Under the pieces are notes generated by a model, which saw only the letters and a list, made by a program, of their open reading frames with translations, was not told the DNA's origin and did no database searches. From assembly GCA_019022495.1 (NCBI GenBank), contig JAFEKR010000033.1, positions 124,001 to 188,000 of the forward strand: 64,000 bases of DNA, written 5' to 3'. Origin of the DNA: Epichloe hybrida. Taxonomy: Eukaryota; Ascomycota; Sordariomycetes; Hypocreales; Clavicipitaceae. Numbering within the stretch: position 1 is the stretch's first letter; each line of letters starts with the position of its first letter. The translations under genes were made by a program, and so were the position numbers. Below are positions 31,191-42,955 of the stretch, in pieces.

Positions 31191-31859
31191 ATCTGCTTCC
31201 TGTCGGGATTCCTGGAAAGACGGCTTGGCCTACCTAACTAACCTGTAGGTTCTGTAGAAAGCCCAATCGAACTCTTGTTTTTTTTTTTGCGAAAGCACAT
31301 TTCTCATGCCAGCCCATGTACTCGTCAACAGTTGAGATGCCCGAGTCTACGCCACAAGTGTCGAGCGAGGCGCCCGTTCCTTGGCTAAACACAAGTCGCT
31401 CAACACGACTAGTGTCGCCACCTCTGCAGGATTAACCTTTATGAGAGAGAATAGTCGTCGAAGCACGAAGGAGAGTGGTCGGAGGGGTCCAAACGACGTG
31501 TTCCTTCTTTGGGCAAAGGCAGAGGTAAATATAAAGAGTATATAATCTCTATAAAAGTAGTACAAGACCTTAGCACTTAGGGTAAAGACCCTCTTTGCCC
31601 TTGTATATAGCCTCGTTATTTTCTGGCCATATACGGATAGCTTAGATAGCTGAATCCATTATTATCACTTTCCACACCGTCTCACACTATGGTCAGCTGC
31701 TGTTTTGCGCAGGTGATGCGCGATAGAATGTTTCTTCCAAGCAGTCAGAAGTTTGGCATCTGACTATCTATTCCGACCATTGCTTGTGCATATGCTTTCT
31801 CCAAAACATGGCATTTCCTATATTCTCCAAGTCCCAATTGGCTTTGGTTCGCGACGTTG
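31191..31859. other. Intergenic, AT-rich
   Basis: No gene recognised. Contains a T-homopolymer near 31278 and AT-rich sequence near 31530-31660. Confidence 0.4.
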
Positions 31860-32470
31860 CTTTAACGCAAAGTTCATTTCCCCTACTGATGTCTTGTCTT
31901 TGAGTGAGTCAAGATAAAGCTGCGCGAGGAGACATCTGGACGAAAGTTAGCAAAGAAGTACAGCATCTTCAACGTCAAGCATAGCTCTGACATTTCCCTC
32001 ACAGCCCTCTTAATCCCAGTCTTGATATTTTCCTGTATAGCAAGCCTCTTTCGAACAAAACTGGGGAGATCCAGTAAGTGGCCTTCAAGATATCTGCGCA
32101 CATCCTCATTGATGGCCAATATCTCTCGTCTCGGGTTAGATTTGACTCTATCTCGATGTTTGGAAGGGCCCGTGACGTTGCAAAGAAGTTCGTTACGCTG
32201 TTGGCTTGAAGACCGAAAATACATGACAGGAGTTCTGATGGGCAGCGATTGGCCGTTTGGCGTTCATCAAGGGCGTCGACAATGATAAAGGCTTTCGCGC
32301 AACTGGCTGCGACGAACTGAAGCAGAGCATGAAGTAATGAAGCTGAATAGTCATAAGGCAGAAATAGAGTGTGGTACAGTATCAGATTGTGGAGATGTAG
32401 CTCAATTATCATGGAAAGGTTACGTGAACCAAATGCAAAGGAGTCTAAAAATGCCCTTGTCAATGGAAAT
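31860..32470 (-). pseudogene. NACHT-domain NTPase fragment, frameshifted
   Basis: One frame (from about 32463) shows a Walker B region, KAFIIVDALDERQ, and LLSCIFGLQANSVTNFFATSR. A second frame resumes with NEDVRRYLEGHLLDLPSFVR, and a third gives LAQLYLDSLKDKTSVGEM. These are consecutive parts of the NACHT/winged-helix region of fungal NLR-like proteins, spread over three frames. The P-loop (Walker A) is not visible upstream. It cannot make a complete protein. Confidence 0.78.
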
Positions 32471-32656
32471 GCTTCAGATTGATACCTATACTACGGAGCT
32501 TGCCTAGAGATGGCAATGTCGTCTAAGCAGTTGGTCTAACCATGCTGGACGGAGGACGTACCTCTCCAGCATCATTTGACAACGGTTCATTGGCGTTGAC
32601 CTGGAGTCTAAAATATATTAGCAACTTGATTAAGCGTCAAAGATCAACCAGTAAAC

Positions 32657-34153
32657 TTACAGCTGCCGTTGAAGCCGTCTTTTTATGGCATGCGCTACTA
32701 CTATCAGGCATATGGCGTTTCCCAAAACGAAGGAATACCCTTTCGTGAACCTCGGTGCTTCAGATGTGGGAAAGACCAATGGCTGAGTCCACAGAGTTGT
32801 CGACTGTGCCACAATGTTGACTAGAACCAACGTAAATGACCGTTTTGCTGGAGATGAGCGCAGCTGATCGTTGATCCATCCATACAGAACGCTCGACATG
32901 GCCACTGACGAAAATGTCGTGATGAATGCAAACCACAGCGCCGCCTCTGGGACTTGCCAGATAATCAGGATGACTAGGCCAGAGATATTCCATATGTGAG
33001 CAGCCGTTATAGCCCATGCTGGCCCGATGAGCAAGTCCGAAGCAAAACATATGGAGAGGGTGTAGAAAATACCAAGTGCAGGCATTATGCTACCAAGCGC
33101 GTTGATGTCTGCTCTCGAATAGTAGCCCACGCTTTTGAGCCACAACAGATATCCACCTGTGAATGCGTTCAAGCTCCCATTCCAGTAAAAGACGTCTAGC
33201 ATGAGTAGCATCCAAAACTGCAAATCTCCACCAAGCTGTTTTATGGCTCGTAGTGTGACTTTCTCGGACGAAATAGCATGGCCAGCACCTTCTAACCGCG
33301 CCTTGCGGACACGAAGATCATGCTCGGATAGAATGAGAAGGTTTGGCTTGTTAGGTGTTCCGGGTAATAAGATGTAACCGAGGATGCCAATTGGGATGGT
33401 AATCACCCCGCAGATGATGTACATCCATCGCCACCCGGCCAGGCCGTGTTTACCATCGAGTCTTGCAGATGCGCCAGCCTGAATGAGGCCAGCAGTAAGC
33501 GTGCCCAATGTGTTTCCCAAGTAAAAAATGCCACCTTCGTCTGGCAATCTCGTCCCCGCGATACCATGACCCGAGTATAGAATGCATTGCGGGAAAGAAT
33601 GTTCCCTATCGGTACAACCATTAGCACCACGCGGGTGATACGAGGTTTTAATCACTTGCCTCGAACCACCCAAGGAGAAACCGGTATGCTGCTAATTCGG
33701 TAAACGAGGTGGATCTGTATTGTAATATCGTGAAGACCCCCCATGTCACATCCAGTATCGGAACAAGCCAGTGCATAGGAACCAGAGGAAACAGGAACAT
33801 GAAGGGAATCTGGCCGACAACAGCACCAACAGTGTATATGGCTTGTAGTTGAACGAGTTCATTTCCATAACATCCGAGGTCTTCCTTTAGACCAGATACG
33901 TAGGCATTGTCTGTCCCCAATACATTAGTCCATACCGCAAGGAAATTCACTAGCCAGACTCACTGAGGTTTGCCTGGTCGATATACTTGGTCCAGTATGA
34001 AAGCAGGGCAAATGGGAGAATTAGCAAGTCTAACTTGGTGATAATTTTTCGATCTTCCGGCGTGTCCTCGTCTGAGAACCACCGGATGCTATGCCAAAAA
34101 TTTTTACCACCTGGCTTAACAATGAGCGGTGAGGTCGAGGTGGGATACACCAT
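32657..34153 (-). pseudogene. MFS permease of the Dal5/Liz1/Seo1 (ACS) family, frameshifted
   Basis: Exon 1 is 34153-33964 (MVYPTSTSPL, RWFSDEDTPEDRKIITKLDL, SYWTKYIDQANL) and exon 2 is 33910-33656 (AYVSGLKEDLGCYGNELVQL). Then comes a third part down to the stop at 32657 (GGIFYLGNTLGTLTAGLIQ, GWRWMYIICGVITIPIG). The N-terminal signature and 12-helix pattern fit the allantoate/pantothenate permease group. At the exon 2 junction (33655 to 33606) and again near 33532 the frame is off by one base, with no GT-AG intron able to correct it. Either two small indels broke the gene or the assembly has errors here. It neighbours other relics, which favours decay. Confidence 0.72.
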
Positions 34154-35093
34154 TGCATCCTCGCCTAGTCAGTTGGTACAGTCAAAAAAAAAAATTGAGT
34201 AAAGTGTCCAAAGTTCTGCGTAAACTGTATCCGAGCCAACAGAAAGTCACGGAGGGATGAGCTAGCAATCAACTGTTAGACTCAGTTGCGGAAAGGTAGG
34301 CATGTATCATGGCTCATAACCGCAAGGATATAGAAGATCTAAGATTCAATCTTTGCATCCAAAATGAATCATATACTAACCGGACTGAGTTGGGCAAAAC
34401 CACAATCTAGGAAACTGTCAATCACATGTGCTTCAAACTGTTAACTGCAGGAACCATGCAAATCAATGACGACCAAAGAAACGATAGCATCAGGCCAGTA
34501 AGTTGGAAAGTCCCGATTTACTTATAAGTTTGCAATGTGAGCAGACCCCATTACGAAAATGCAGCGTGTATACAACTATGGGAAGAATGCACCCAAAAGT
34601 ACGGTGGGCTACACTTTGCCCGAGAATGGCTAGAGTTTTCTCATGCATTAGTTTCCGCATAGATCCAGTTGCAGGGTGGCAGCACTACCAAGGGATCGGC
34701 GCGTGAGTTGGGAGGGCTTACGGACTACAGTTTAGCCATTGAGATGTTCTTGCTTGGCTGCCACCCCGCCGCCAACCCGGCCTGCATATCGGTGTGCAAG
34801 GTGTTGCAGGGAATATAGGAGGGGATATAACACGTAGAAATTAGTGGCCCAGTCGGCTGCGGTCAGGCGCGCATATAATTCGTCATAGACAATTATCCGC
34901 CATCGGGCAACACCTTTCCCTCTTTTCCCTCCTGGCTAGATTCCTCTCCCCTCTCCTTCTCTCTCTTCTAGATGACTATTATTAACTATTTATATCGTTA
35001 AATTCAACCCGTTCGGTGCACTAGTGCATTATCCTTTGGTAAAACTAACACATATAATCGAATATTAACAGCCAAGGTTAACTAGCGCGGAGG
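34154..35093. other. Intergenic
   Basis: No gene recognised. It covers the promoter side of the MFS relic and runs into the satellite. Confidence 0.45.
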
Positions 35094-38000
35094 TGAGAAA
35101 AGAAGTAATTTTTACTAGTAAAACCTTAGTAAGAAAAGTAACTAGTAAAAAAAGGAAATTACTAATTAAAATATTACTAATAAGAAAAGTAAATTACTAA
35201 TTAAAAAAGTTACTAATAAGAAGAGTAATTTTTACTAGTAAAATCCTAGTAAGAAAAGTTACTAGTAAGAAAAGTAATTTTTACTAGTAAAATCCTAGTA
35301 AGAAAAGTAACTAGTAAAAAAAGGAAATTACTAATTAAAATATTACTAATAAGAAAAGTAAATTACTAATTAAAAAAGTTACTAATAAGAAGAGTAATTT
35401 TTACTAGTAAAATCCTAGTAAGAAAAGTTACTAGTAAGAAAAGTAATTTTACTAGTAAAATCCTAGTAAAAAAGTAACTAGTAAGAAAAGTAATTTTACT
35501 AGTAAAATTAAAGAAAAGTAACTAGTAAGAAAAGTAATTAGTAAGAAAAGTAATTAGTAAGAAAAGTAATTAGTAGAAAAGTAATTAGTAAGAAAAGTAA
35601 TTTTTACTAGTAAAATCCTAGTAAGAAAAGTTACTAGTAAGAAAAGTAATTAGTAAGAAAAGTAATTTTTACTAGTAAATTTCTAGTAAGAAAAGTAATT
35701 AGTAAGAAAAGTAAATTTTACTAGTAAATTCTTTGTAAGAAAAGTAACTAGTAAGAAAAGTAATTAGTAAGAAAAGTAATTAGTAAGAAAAGTAATATTT
35801 ACTAGTAAAATCCTAGTAAGAAAAGTAATTAGTAAGAAAAGTAATTAGTAAGAAAAGTAATTAGTAAGAAAAGTAATTAGTAAGAAAAGTAATATTTACT
35901 AGTAAAATCCTAGTAAGAAAAGTTACTAGTAAGAAAAGTAATTAGTAAGAAAAGTAACTAGTAAATTTCTAGTAAGAAAAGTTACTAGTAAGAAAAGTAA
36001 TATTTACTAGTAAATTCCTAGTAAGAAAAGTACTAGTAAGAAAAGTAATTAGTAAGAAAAGTAATTAGTAAAAGTAAGAAAGTACTAGTAAGAAAAGTAA
36101 TTTTACTAGTAAAAAAGAAAAGTAATTTTACTAGAAATAGTAAGAAAAGTTACTAGTAAGAAAAGTAAATTTTACTAGTAAAAGTAAGAAAAGTAACTAG
36201 TAAGAAAAGTAAGTAAATTCCTAGTAAGAAAAGTACTAGTAAGAAAAGTAATATTTACTAGTATAAATTCCTAGTAAGAAAAGTTACTAGTAAGAAAAGT
36301 TACTAGTAAGAAAAGTTACTAGTAAGAAAAGTTACTAGTAAGAAAAGTTACTAGTAAGAAAAGTACTACTAGTAAGAAAAGTAAATTTTACTAGTAAATT
36401 TCTAGTAAGAAAAGTAAGTAATTCCTACTAAGAAAAGTAAGAAAAGTAAATTTTACTAGTAAATTTCTAGTAAGAAAAGTAATTAGTAAGAAAAGTAATA
36501 TTTACTAGTAAAATCTAGTAAGAAAAGTAACTAGTAAGAAAAGTTACTAGTAAGAAAAGTAATTAGTAAGAAAAGTAATTAGTAAGAAAAGTAATTTTAC
36601 TAGTAAAATCCTAGTAAGAAAAGTAATATTTACTAGTAAATTCTAGAAAAGTTACTAGTAAGAAAAGTAATATTTACTAGTAAATTCCTAGTAAGAAAAG
36701 TTACTAGTAAGAAAAGTTACTAGTAAGAAAAGTTACTAGTAAGAAAAGTTACTAGTAAGAAAAGTTACTAGTAAGAAAAGTAACTAGTAAGAAAAGTAAA
36801 TTTTACTAGTAAATTTCTAGTAAGAAAAGTAATTAGTAAGAAAAGTAATATTTACTAGTAAAATCCTAGTAAGAAAAGTTACTAGTAAGAAAAGTAATAT
36901 TTACTAGTAAAATCCTAGTAAGAAAAGTTACTAGTAAGAAAAGTAATATTTACTAGTAAATTCCTAGTAAGAAAAGTTACTAGTAAGAAAAGTAATTAGC
37001 AAGAAAAGTAATTTTACTAGTAAAATCCTAGTAAGAAAAGTTACTAGTAAGAAAAGTAATTTTTACTAGTAAATTCCTAGTAAGAAAAGTAATTTTTACT
37101 ATAAATTCTAGTAAGAAAAGTTACTAGTAAGAAAAGTAATTTTACTAGTAAAATCCTAGTAAGAAAAGTAACTAGTAAGAAAAGTAATATTTACTAGTAA
37201 ATTCCTAGTAAGAAAAGTACTAGTAAGAAAAGTAACTAGTAAGAAAAGTAACTACTAGTAAGAAAAGTAACTAGTAAGAAAAGTAACTAAGAAAAGTAAG
37301 AAAAGTAACTAGTAAAATTACTAGTAAGAAAAGTAATATTTACTAGTAAGTAAAAAAGTAATTACTTACTAGTAAAATCTATAGTAAAACTAGTAAGAAA
37401 AGTAACTAGTAAAATCCTAGTAAGAAAAGTAATACTAGTAAGAAAAGTAATACTAGTAAAATCCTAGTAAGAAAAGTTACTAGTAAGAAAAGTAATTTTA
37501 CTAGTAAATTCCTAGTAAGAAAAGTAACTAGTAAGAAAAGTAACTAGTAAGAAAAGTAACTAGTAAGAAAAGTAATTCTAGTAAGAAAAGTAATTAGTAA
37601 GAAAAGTACTAGTAAAAGTAAGAAAAGTTACTAGTAAGAAAAGTACTAGTAAGAAAAGTTACTAGTAAGAAAAGTAACTAGTAAGAAAAGTAACTAGTAA
37701 GAAAAGTAACTAGTAAGAAAAGTAATACTAGTAAAAGTAACCTACTAGTAATCCTAGTAAGAAAAGTTACTAGTAAGAAAAGTAATTTTACTAGTAAAAT
37801 CCTAGTAAGAAAAGTAACTAGTAAGAAAAGTAATTTTTATTAGTAAATTTCTAGTAAGAAAAGTAACCTAGTAAAATCCTAGTAAGAAAAGTTACTAGTA
37901 AGAAAAGTAATATTTACTAGTAAATTCCTAGTAAGAAAAGTAACTAGTAAGAAAAGTAATTTTTATTAGTAAATTCCTAGTAAGAAAAGTAACTAGTAAG

Positions 38001-38335
38001 AAAAGTAATTTTTATTAGTAAATTCCTAGTAAGAAAAGTAATTAGTAAGAAAAGTAATTAGTAAGAAAAGTAATTAGTAAGAAAAGTAATTAGTAAGAAA
38101 AGTAATTAGTAAGAAAAGTAATTAGTAAGAAAAGTAATTAGTAAGAAAAGTAATATTTACTAAGAAATTCCTAGTAAGAAAAGTAAATTTTACTAGTAAA
38201 TTTCTAGTAAGAAAAGTAATTAGTAAGAAAAGTAATTAGTAAGAAAAGTAATTAGTAAGAAAAGTAATTAGTAAGAAAAGTAATTAGTAAGAAAAGTAAC
38301 TAGTAAGAAAAGTAACTAGTAAGAAAAGTAATATT
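35094..38335. repeat. 3.2-kb AT-rich satellite of AGTAAGAAAAGTWAYT-type units
   Basis: Hundreds of imperfect units around AGTAAGAAAAGTAACT, AGTAAGAAAAGTTACT and AGTAAGAAAAGTAATT, interspersed with TTACTAGTAA palindromes and ACTAGTAAAATCCTAGTAAG segments. Purine asymmetry is strong: the plus strand has many G and almost no C apart from CTAG. Local higher-order blocks repeat (for example around 35100-35260 and 35270-35420). No ORF is possible. The satellite is flanked by gene relics on both sides. Confidence 0.97.
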
Positions 38336-38895
38336 TCCTCTTCGTTTTTAAGACGCAGAATTGTGCGCTTAATCAAGAGGTAAACCCAACTAACGCCGTT
38401 AAAAAAACTTAAAAATAACCTGCGACTTCGCTCTGAAACTGCACAAGTTAATGAAACGGGCAAAGACACAGATTGGGAACCTAGTTAGTGCATTAGTAGC
38501 GAAGAATATGAAGCAGGAAGGAGCACATTACGCGATGTTCTTGGTGTAGAGGCTCTCAGCCAGTCCAATACACATTTAATTGCTAATAGTCCAACGGTCG
38601 AGCTCCAGCAAGGCAATACAGATGCAAATTGGCGTTACGTGGGAAATAGACGCGATTTCTTCATCCCCCACGAACACCCCAAATACGAAACATCGGCATT
38701 CACAATACCAGCGGAAGCCGACGAAAGGTCCAGGCGACTCAACACACTTGCATGCCGGACGACCACGTACAGGATGCTCAATAATAGGGTCTCGACAGCC
38801 ACCACAATCAATGGTGTTCTCCATACAAGCCAATGGCAATGTGTCTGCAGGGAACTTAACAGATGGCTTATAGGATGCTTGCTGATGATACTATA
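38336..38895 (+). pseudogene. Possible coding relic, unrecognised
   Basis: Right after the satellite one plus-strand frame is open apart from a TAG near 38486. It reads protein-like (EEYEAGRSTLRDVLGVEAL, RRDFFIPHEHPKYETSAF). No domain was recognised. It may be the remains of the gene that carried the ankyrin repeats downstream. Confidence 0.3.
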
Positions 38896-39317
38896 GAGTT
38901 CACTAGATCAAGCGTTGACGAAGTGGACTCCGGCAAAGAATCATCAGTGTCGTCTAATTTATCGCACTTGAGCAATTGTCAGCGGGAAGCAATGTCTCCT
39001 GTTAAGAGCGCTGGATCCTTACTTGTGGATAGAAACAGTTTAACAGCTCTCTATAATCCAGCCTTTGGTTTGGAAACCACAGTTAATGTAGGTGATTGAA
39101 TGGTAGACCATAAGTCCCATTATCACTCTCTGACTTCGAAGATCGGGTGCCGTAAATGAGGTTAGATCCTTCCGGGAGAACTAACAGACTCTTTTCTTAG
39201 GGTTGGACGACCGCTATTAGTAACTATAGAAGCACTTGAGTTGGCGGCCATCAAAGTTTATAATTTGACCGCCGTTAGCCTGTCAAAGACACCTTTGCAG
39301 AACCGAAGCTGGCGAAT

Positions 39318-39780
39318 ATGCTTAACCGAGATTTGCCCCTGCATAAAAATGGAGACGAGACCACAAACTTCGAAACTATTACAGGACCCGTCATAGATGA
39401 TCCATCTAGCTCTCATGCAGTGTCGCCACTATTCCAGGCAGCTGTATTAGGAAACGTAAAGATCTTGTTAATAATGGTTCGCAATAGTGTCTATCCCGAG
39501 ATGGTGAATCAGGATGGACAGACTATTCTCCACATTGCTGCCAAAAACGGGCACTGTGATAAGGTGGAATTCTTGCTTGGTCGTGGGTTCGATGTCAATG
39601 CACAAGATAATGTAGGGAATACGGCTCTGCACTTAGCTATCTTAAATGGCTGAGAGAACATGGTAGAGGTGTTGGTTGACGCCGGGCCTGATGTGGATGG
39701 GCTGAGCTACAAGACCCCAACTACAAGTTGTACGAGGACAAGCACTCAAGCCAGAGCTAGTCACTTTAAGAGCAGAAATT
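39318..39780 (+). pseudogene. Ankyrin-repeat fragment with in-frame TGA
   Basis: Contains SPLFQAAVLGNVKILLIMV, then QTILHIAAKNGHCDKVEFLL and NTALHLAILNG, followed by TGA at 39651-39653. The same frame continues as another ankyrin repeat (ENMVEVLVDAG). Arg (CGA) is the common residue at the stop position, so a C-to-T change is likely. Such repeats often form the C-terminal sensor of fungal NLR proteins, which matches the NACHT relic at 31.9-32.5 kb. No intact gene remains. Confidence 0.75.
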
Positions 39781-40479
39781 ACATGTATCTGAATGATGCA
39801 GCCCACGAAGGACGTGCCCCTGCACCGTGGACGTGACCATGATCACCGAGTCACTTGCTGTAACACTATCCCTTAGCTAGAAAATACTCCGCCCGTCAAT
39901 CAGTCAAGGCATTGCTAGATACGCTTAGTGTAAATGAGTGGGATTGATTTCACTCAACTATACTAGGACCGCAGATATAAGCGTTCTACAAGACTTTTAA
40001 CTGTCATGTGTATTCTGGATGACTGGATGTAGAGAGCAGATGAGCCACAGTGTTTCGCTCATTTCAGTAAACCACTACAACAGTCACGGAAAACACACCC
40101 AAAGACAGATACGCGTAACAATTTATGTATACACGGCCCGGAAACAATACTCAATGCAGGCAGAGCGGTGTCTACTGTGCTGCAAATCCCTGTCAAAGGT
40201 CCCCCCACCACCACCACCATCACCATCGCGCTATAAAAGCCATTGAGGGCGGACCAGGTCTGTCTGCGATTTAAAATCATATACTAAATTCATGAAAATC
40301 CAGACTTCAAACTCCCCGTCTTGGAATAGAATGTACGCATGAGTTGTTAATGTTTTCTACACGGAACGCCTGCCACAATGGCGTACCACCCTTTTGGACT
40401 TATACCCAGGGGAGAACTTAGTAGAGCCTCCTCATTCAATGCCAGTGAAAATCACGTATTAACACTACTTGAAACTAGA
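39781..40479. other. Intergenic
   Basis: No gene recognised. A short CCACCA run lies near 40205. Confidence 0.4.
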
Positions 40480-42000
40480 ACCACTCAATGCTCTACAAGA
40501 TCAATATAGAAAGGACACAAATGGTCACAGAATCCGCCTTATGGCTGGCGTTTATAAATCAGAGCTTAGAGAGCCATTTGTCTTGCCGGCTATGAAAGCG
40601 GTATGATCTCCCAGAGTAAGCGCATAATGTGTTGATTTCTGAATTCTTATCATGTATAGGCACGGCAAAGGCTTTTCGATGATCCCAATTAGAACCACGA
40701 ATACCCGGCCTCCTATCTAGGGACGAAGCGCTTCCGCAGTCTCTGCGAGGCTCTTTTTTTTAGAAAGGATTGTTTACTACTGCAGGAGGGATAGTAAGTT
40801 CAAAACTGTCCATTACAGCAGTTCATTATATTTTTTTAACGCTGAATTATAGTATCGCATCAATGCAGTGCCTGGGCGCGAGCGGTGCATGCCACATAGG
40901 AGCTGTAGTTCTAAACCTCCACTATACGCCGTTCCGGAATGGTAAACTTAGAAAGTTATATATCCCTGAGCAAACCTGGGGTAAGTCATTACTGGCAACC
41001 ACTTTTCCGAATCAAGAAGCTAATTGGTGGGTTTTCGTTGCAGTGAACCATGCCAATGTGTTCAACTACGTAGGTTTGGGAACTGAATTGCTTCCATGGT
41101 ACAGTTCGGCCCTGGCTTCACTTGACATTGATGCTCTTATAGAAGCCATTGAATGTTTACCACCTAGGTCTGTCATTGTATTACAAACAGCAAGGAATAA
41201 CCCCACCGGCTGTGACCCGTCAAAGTCTCAGTGGACGGCAGTGGCCGAAGTATTTGCCCGCCGTGATCATCTCGCTTTCTTGGACGCAGCGTATCCAGGG
41301 TTTGTGACAGGAGATGTCGAGTTGGATTGCGAGCCAATCAGGATCTTTGCAGAAGCCAATGTTCCGATTATACTAGCTGCAACATTTGGTAAATCATTTG
41401 GGCTCTATGGGGAACGCGTTGGCATCCTGAGTTTCACATTACCTAGCAAAGGCGTGGCCAGTAGGGTTGAAGACCATATGAAATCGCTGGCGAGAGCCGA
41501 AACGGGAGCTCAGCCGGCATTTGGGGCCGCGATAGTGGAGATTATACTTTCGGATTCTGAGCTGCGACGCACATGGCAAGATAGTGTTCGCCAAATGGCA
41601 GCGGAGTTACAAAAACGGAGAGCTTTGCTGAAGGCAGAACTTGTGACTCTGCAAACGCCTGGGCGCTGGGATACAATCACAAAGCAGATCGGCATGTTCT
41701 TGTAAGTATTCCTATCGCAATGCTCAAACAATTACTCTACTAATGATCTTTGAACGTAGCTTTACTGGCTTTACGTACGATCAGGTTACGCGATTGAGAG
41801 AGCACCATCACGTTTACCTACAAGATACGGGGCGTATGGCTATATCGTTAGTATTCCATTCTTCTTGCCGCTGGTTGATATGTACACTAATCAGTGACAT
41901 GTAATTAGATCAATGCGTTGCTCAAGCATTGCATACATTGCCAGGTGATCTGAAGGTCCTAGGGCCATTCATCTACATGGCTACATATCATCTCGTCTAA
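40480..42000 (+). pseudogene. Aspartate-type PLP aminotransferase, disrupted
   Basis: Pieces in order: LNALQDQYRKDTNG from about 40490; after a GT-AG intron near 40600-40660, RLFDDPN, stop TAG at 40690-40692, then NHEYPASYLGTKRFRSL. From about 40855 a long open part carries CLGASGACHIGA, LQTARNNPTGCDPS, FLDAAYPGF and ATFGKSFGLYGERVG with the PLP lysine. A GT-AG intron at 41702 leads to REHHHVYLQDTGRMAIS. A last exon from about 41910 (CVAQALHTLPGDL) is one base out of frame. Fold-type I aspartate aminotransferases move amino groups between amino acids and 2-oxoacids. The stop codon and the frame slip make a full product unlikely. Confidence 0.75.
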
Positions 42001-42523
42001 TGCGGCTTACATCGACACACGACGCAGACGTTTCTGATGTAGGTATGCCTGTTTGCGTAGCTGCCACGTTAATGGATGGATTGGTATTGGCCTTGACCCC
42101 CAATCACCACAGCTGCAATTATCGCTCGGTTGTAGCATACGGTCGTGCACACGTGGTGACGGAAGAGGCTGAGCGGAAATGGGCCATGGAATTGATCACG
42201 GACAACCTGCTACCAGGACGGTGGGGAGCCACTCGTTATCCTAGTGATGCAGAGCAAAAGAGAAACTGGAAATCATACGTGTTGAAATTGACAGCGCAAG
42301 CGCCAAAGTGCGAACGGGCACTACCGGCGAGGATCGGGGAGACTTGAAGGATGAGGAGATGCGTCGTCGTGTCTGGGCTGGTGTTGTGCCAGCGCATTTG
42401 GTTTGGGGGGAACCAGTAGCGGCGCCCACCAACTTAATGGACACTACTCCTCAATACATCAAGGAATGGAGAAGACAAGAAACAAGGGAAGCAGAGAACT
42501 ATGCGTATACGGCGGCAAAGTGA
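42000..42523 (+). pseudogene. FMN-binding split-barrel (PNPOx-like) protein, truncated and frameshifted
   Basis: Encodes VAATLMDGLVLALTPNHHS, NYRSVVAYGRAHVVTEEAE and LLPGRWGATRYPSDAE. Then, in another frame after about 42255, VEIDSASAKVRTG and PAHLVWGEPVAAPTNLM. These are the central and C-terminal parts of flavin-nucleotide-binding proteins related to pyridoxamine 5'-phosphate oxidase. The N-terminal third is missing and one base is gained or lost near 42250-42270. It directly follows the aminotransferase relic. Both families use vitamin B6 chemistry, but a joint pathway is only a guess. Confidence 0.72.
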
Positions 42524-42955
42524 ATATTTAAAGAACAAGCCTTGACATCTTCCCATGTGAGTTGTCATTAGTGATGTTGCTCTACAATTAGTCGTATAAT
42601 CATTCATTAGAAGGGTAGCAGTCCCTCAAAACGCTAAATGTTTTACAGAATGATATGTTTCGCTTTGTTTTAATAAATAGTATGGGCGGGAGCTACCAAG
42701 TGTCCGAACTAGATAGGTTCAAGTCGTGTTGTGTTGAAATGGACACAGGAAATCAAGCCACCGATGACAACACCGTGGCATTCAGATTGATTCAATCTCA
42801 TGCCTATAATTTTCTTTCAATGCAAGGAAAGATTACACACGGAGATAGCTCGGATGTTAACAGTTTGGTTTATAATTCAAAGCTCTATTGTTCGAACTAC
42901 CGTATCTGAAGCATCACGCTACGAGCGATATGGTATATCTATAGACACTACTAGT
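42524..42955. other. Intergenic
   Basis: One plus-strand ORF of 84 codons (42655-42909) is open but unrecognised. Nothing else is supported. Confidence 0.35.

Noticed and set aside
35094..38335. CRISPR-like array
   Set aside because: Repeats are contiguous and imperfect with no unique spacers, and the genome is eukaryotic.
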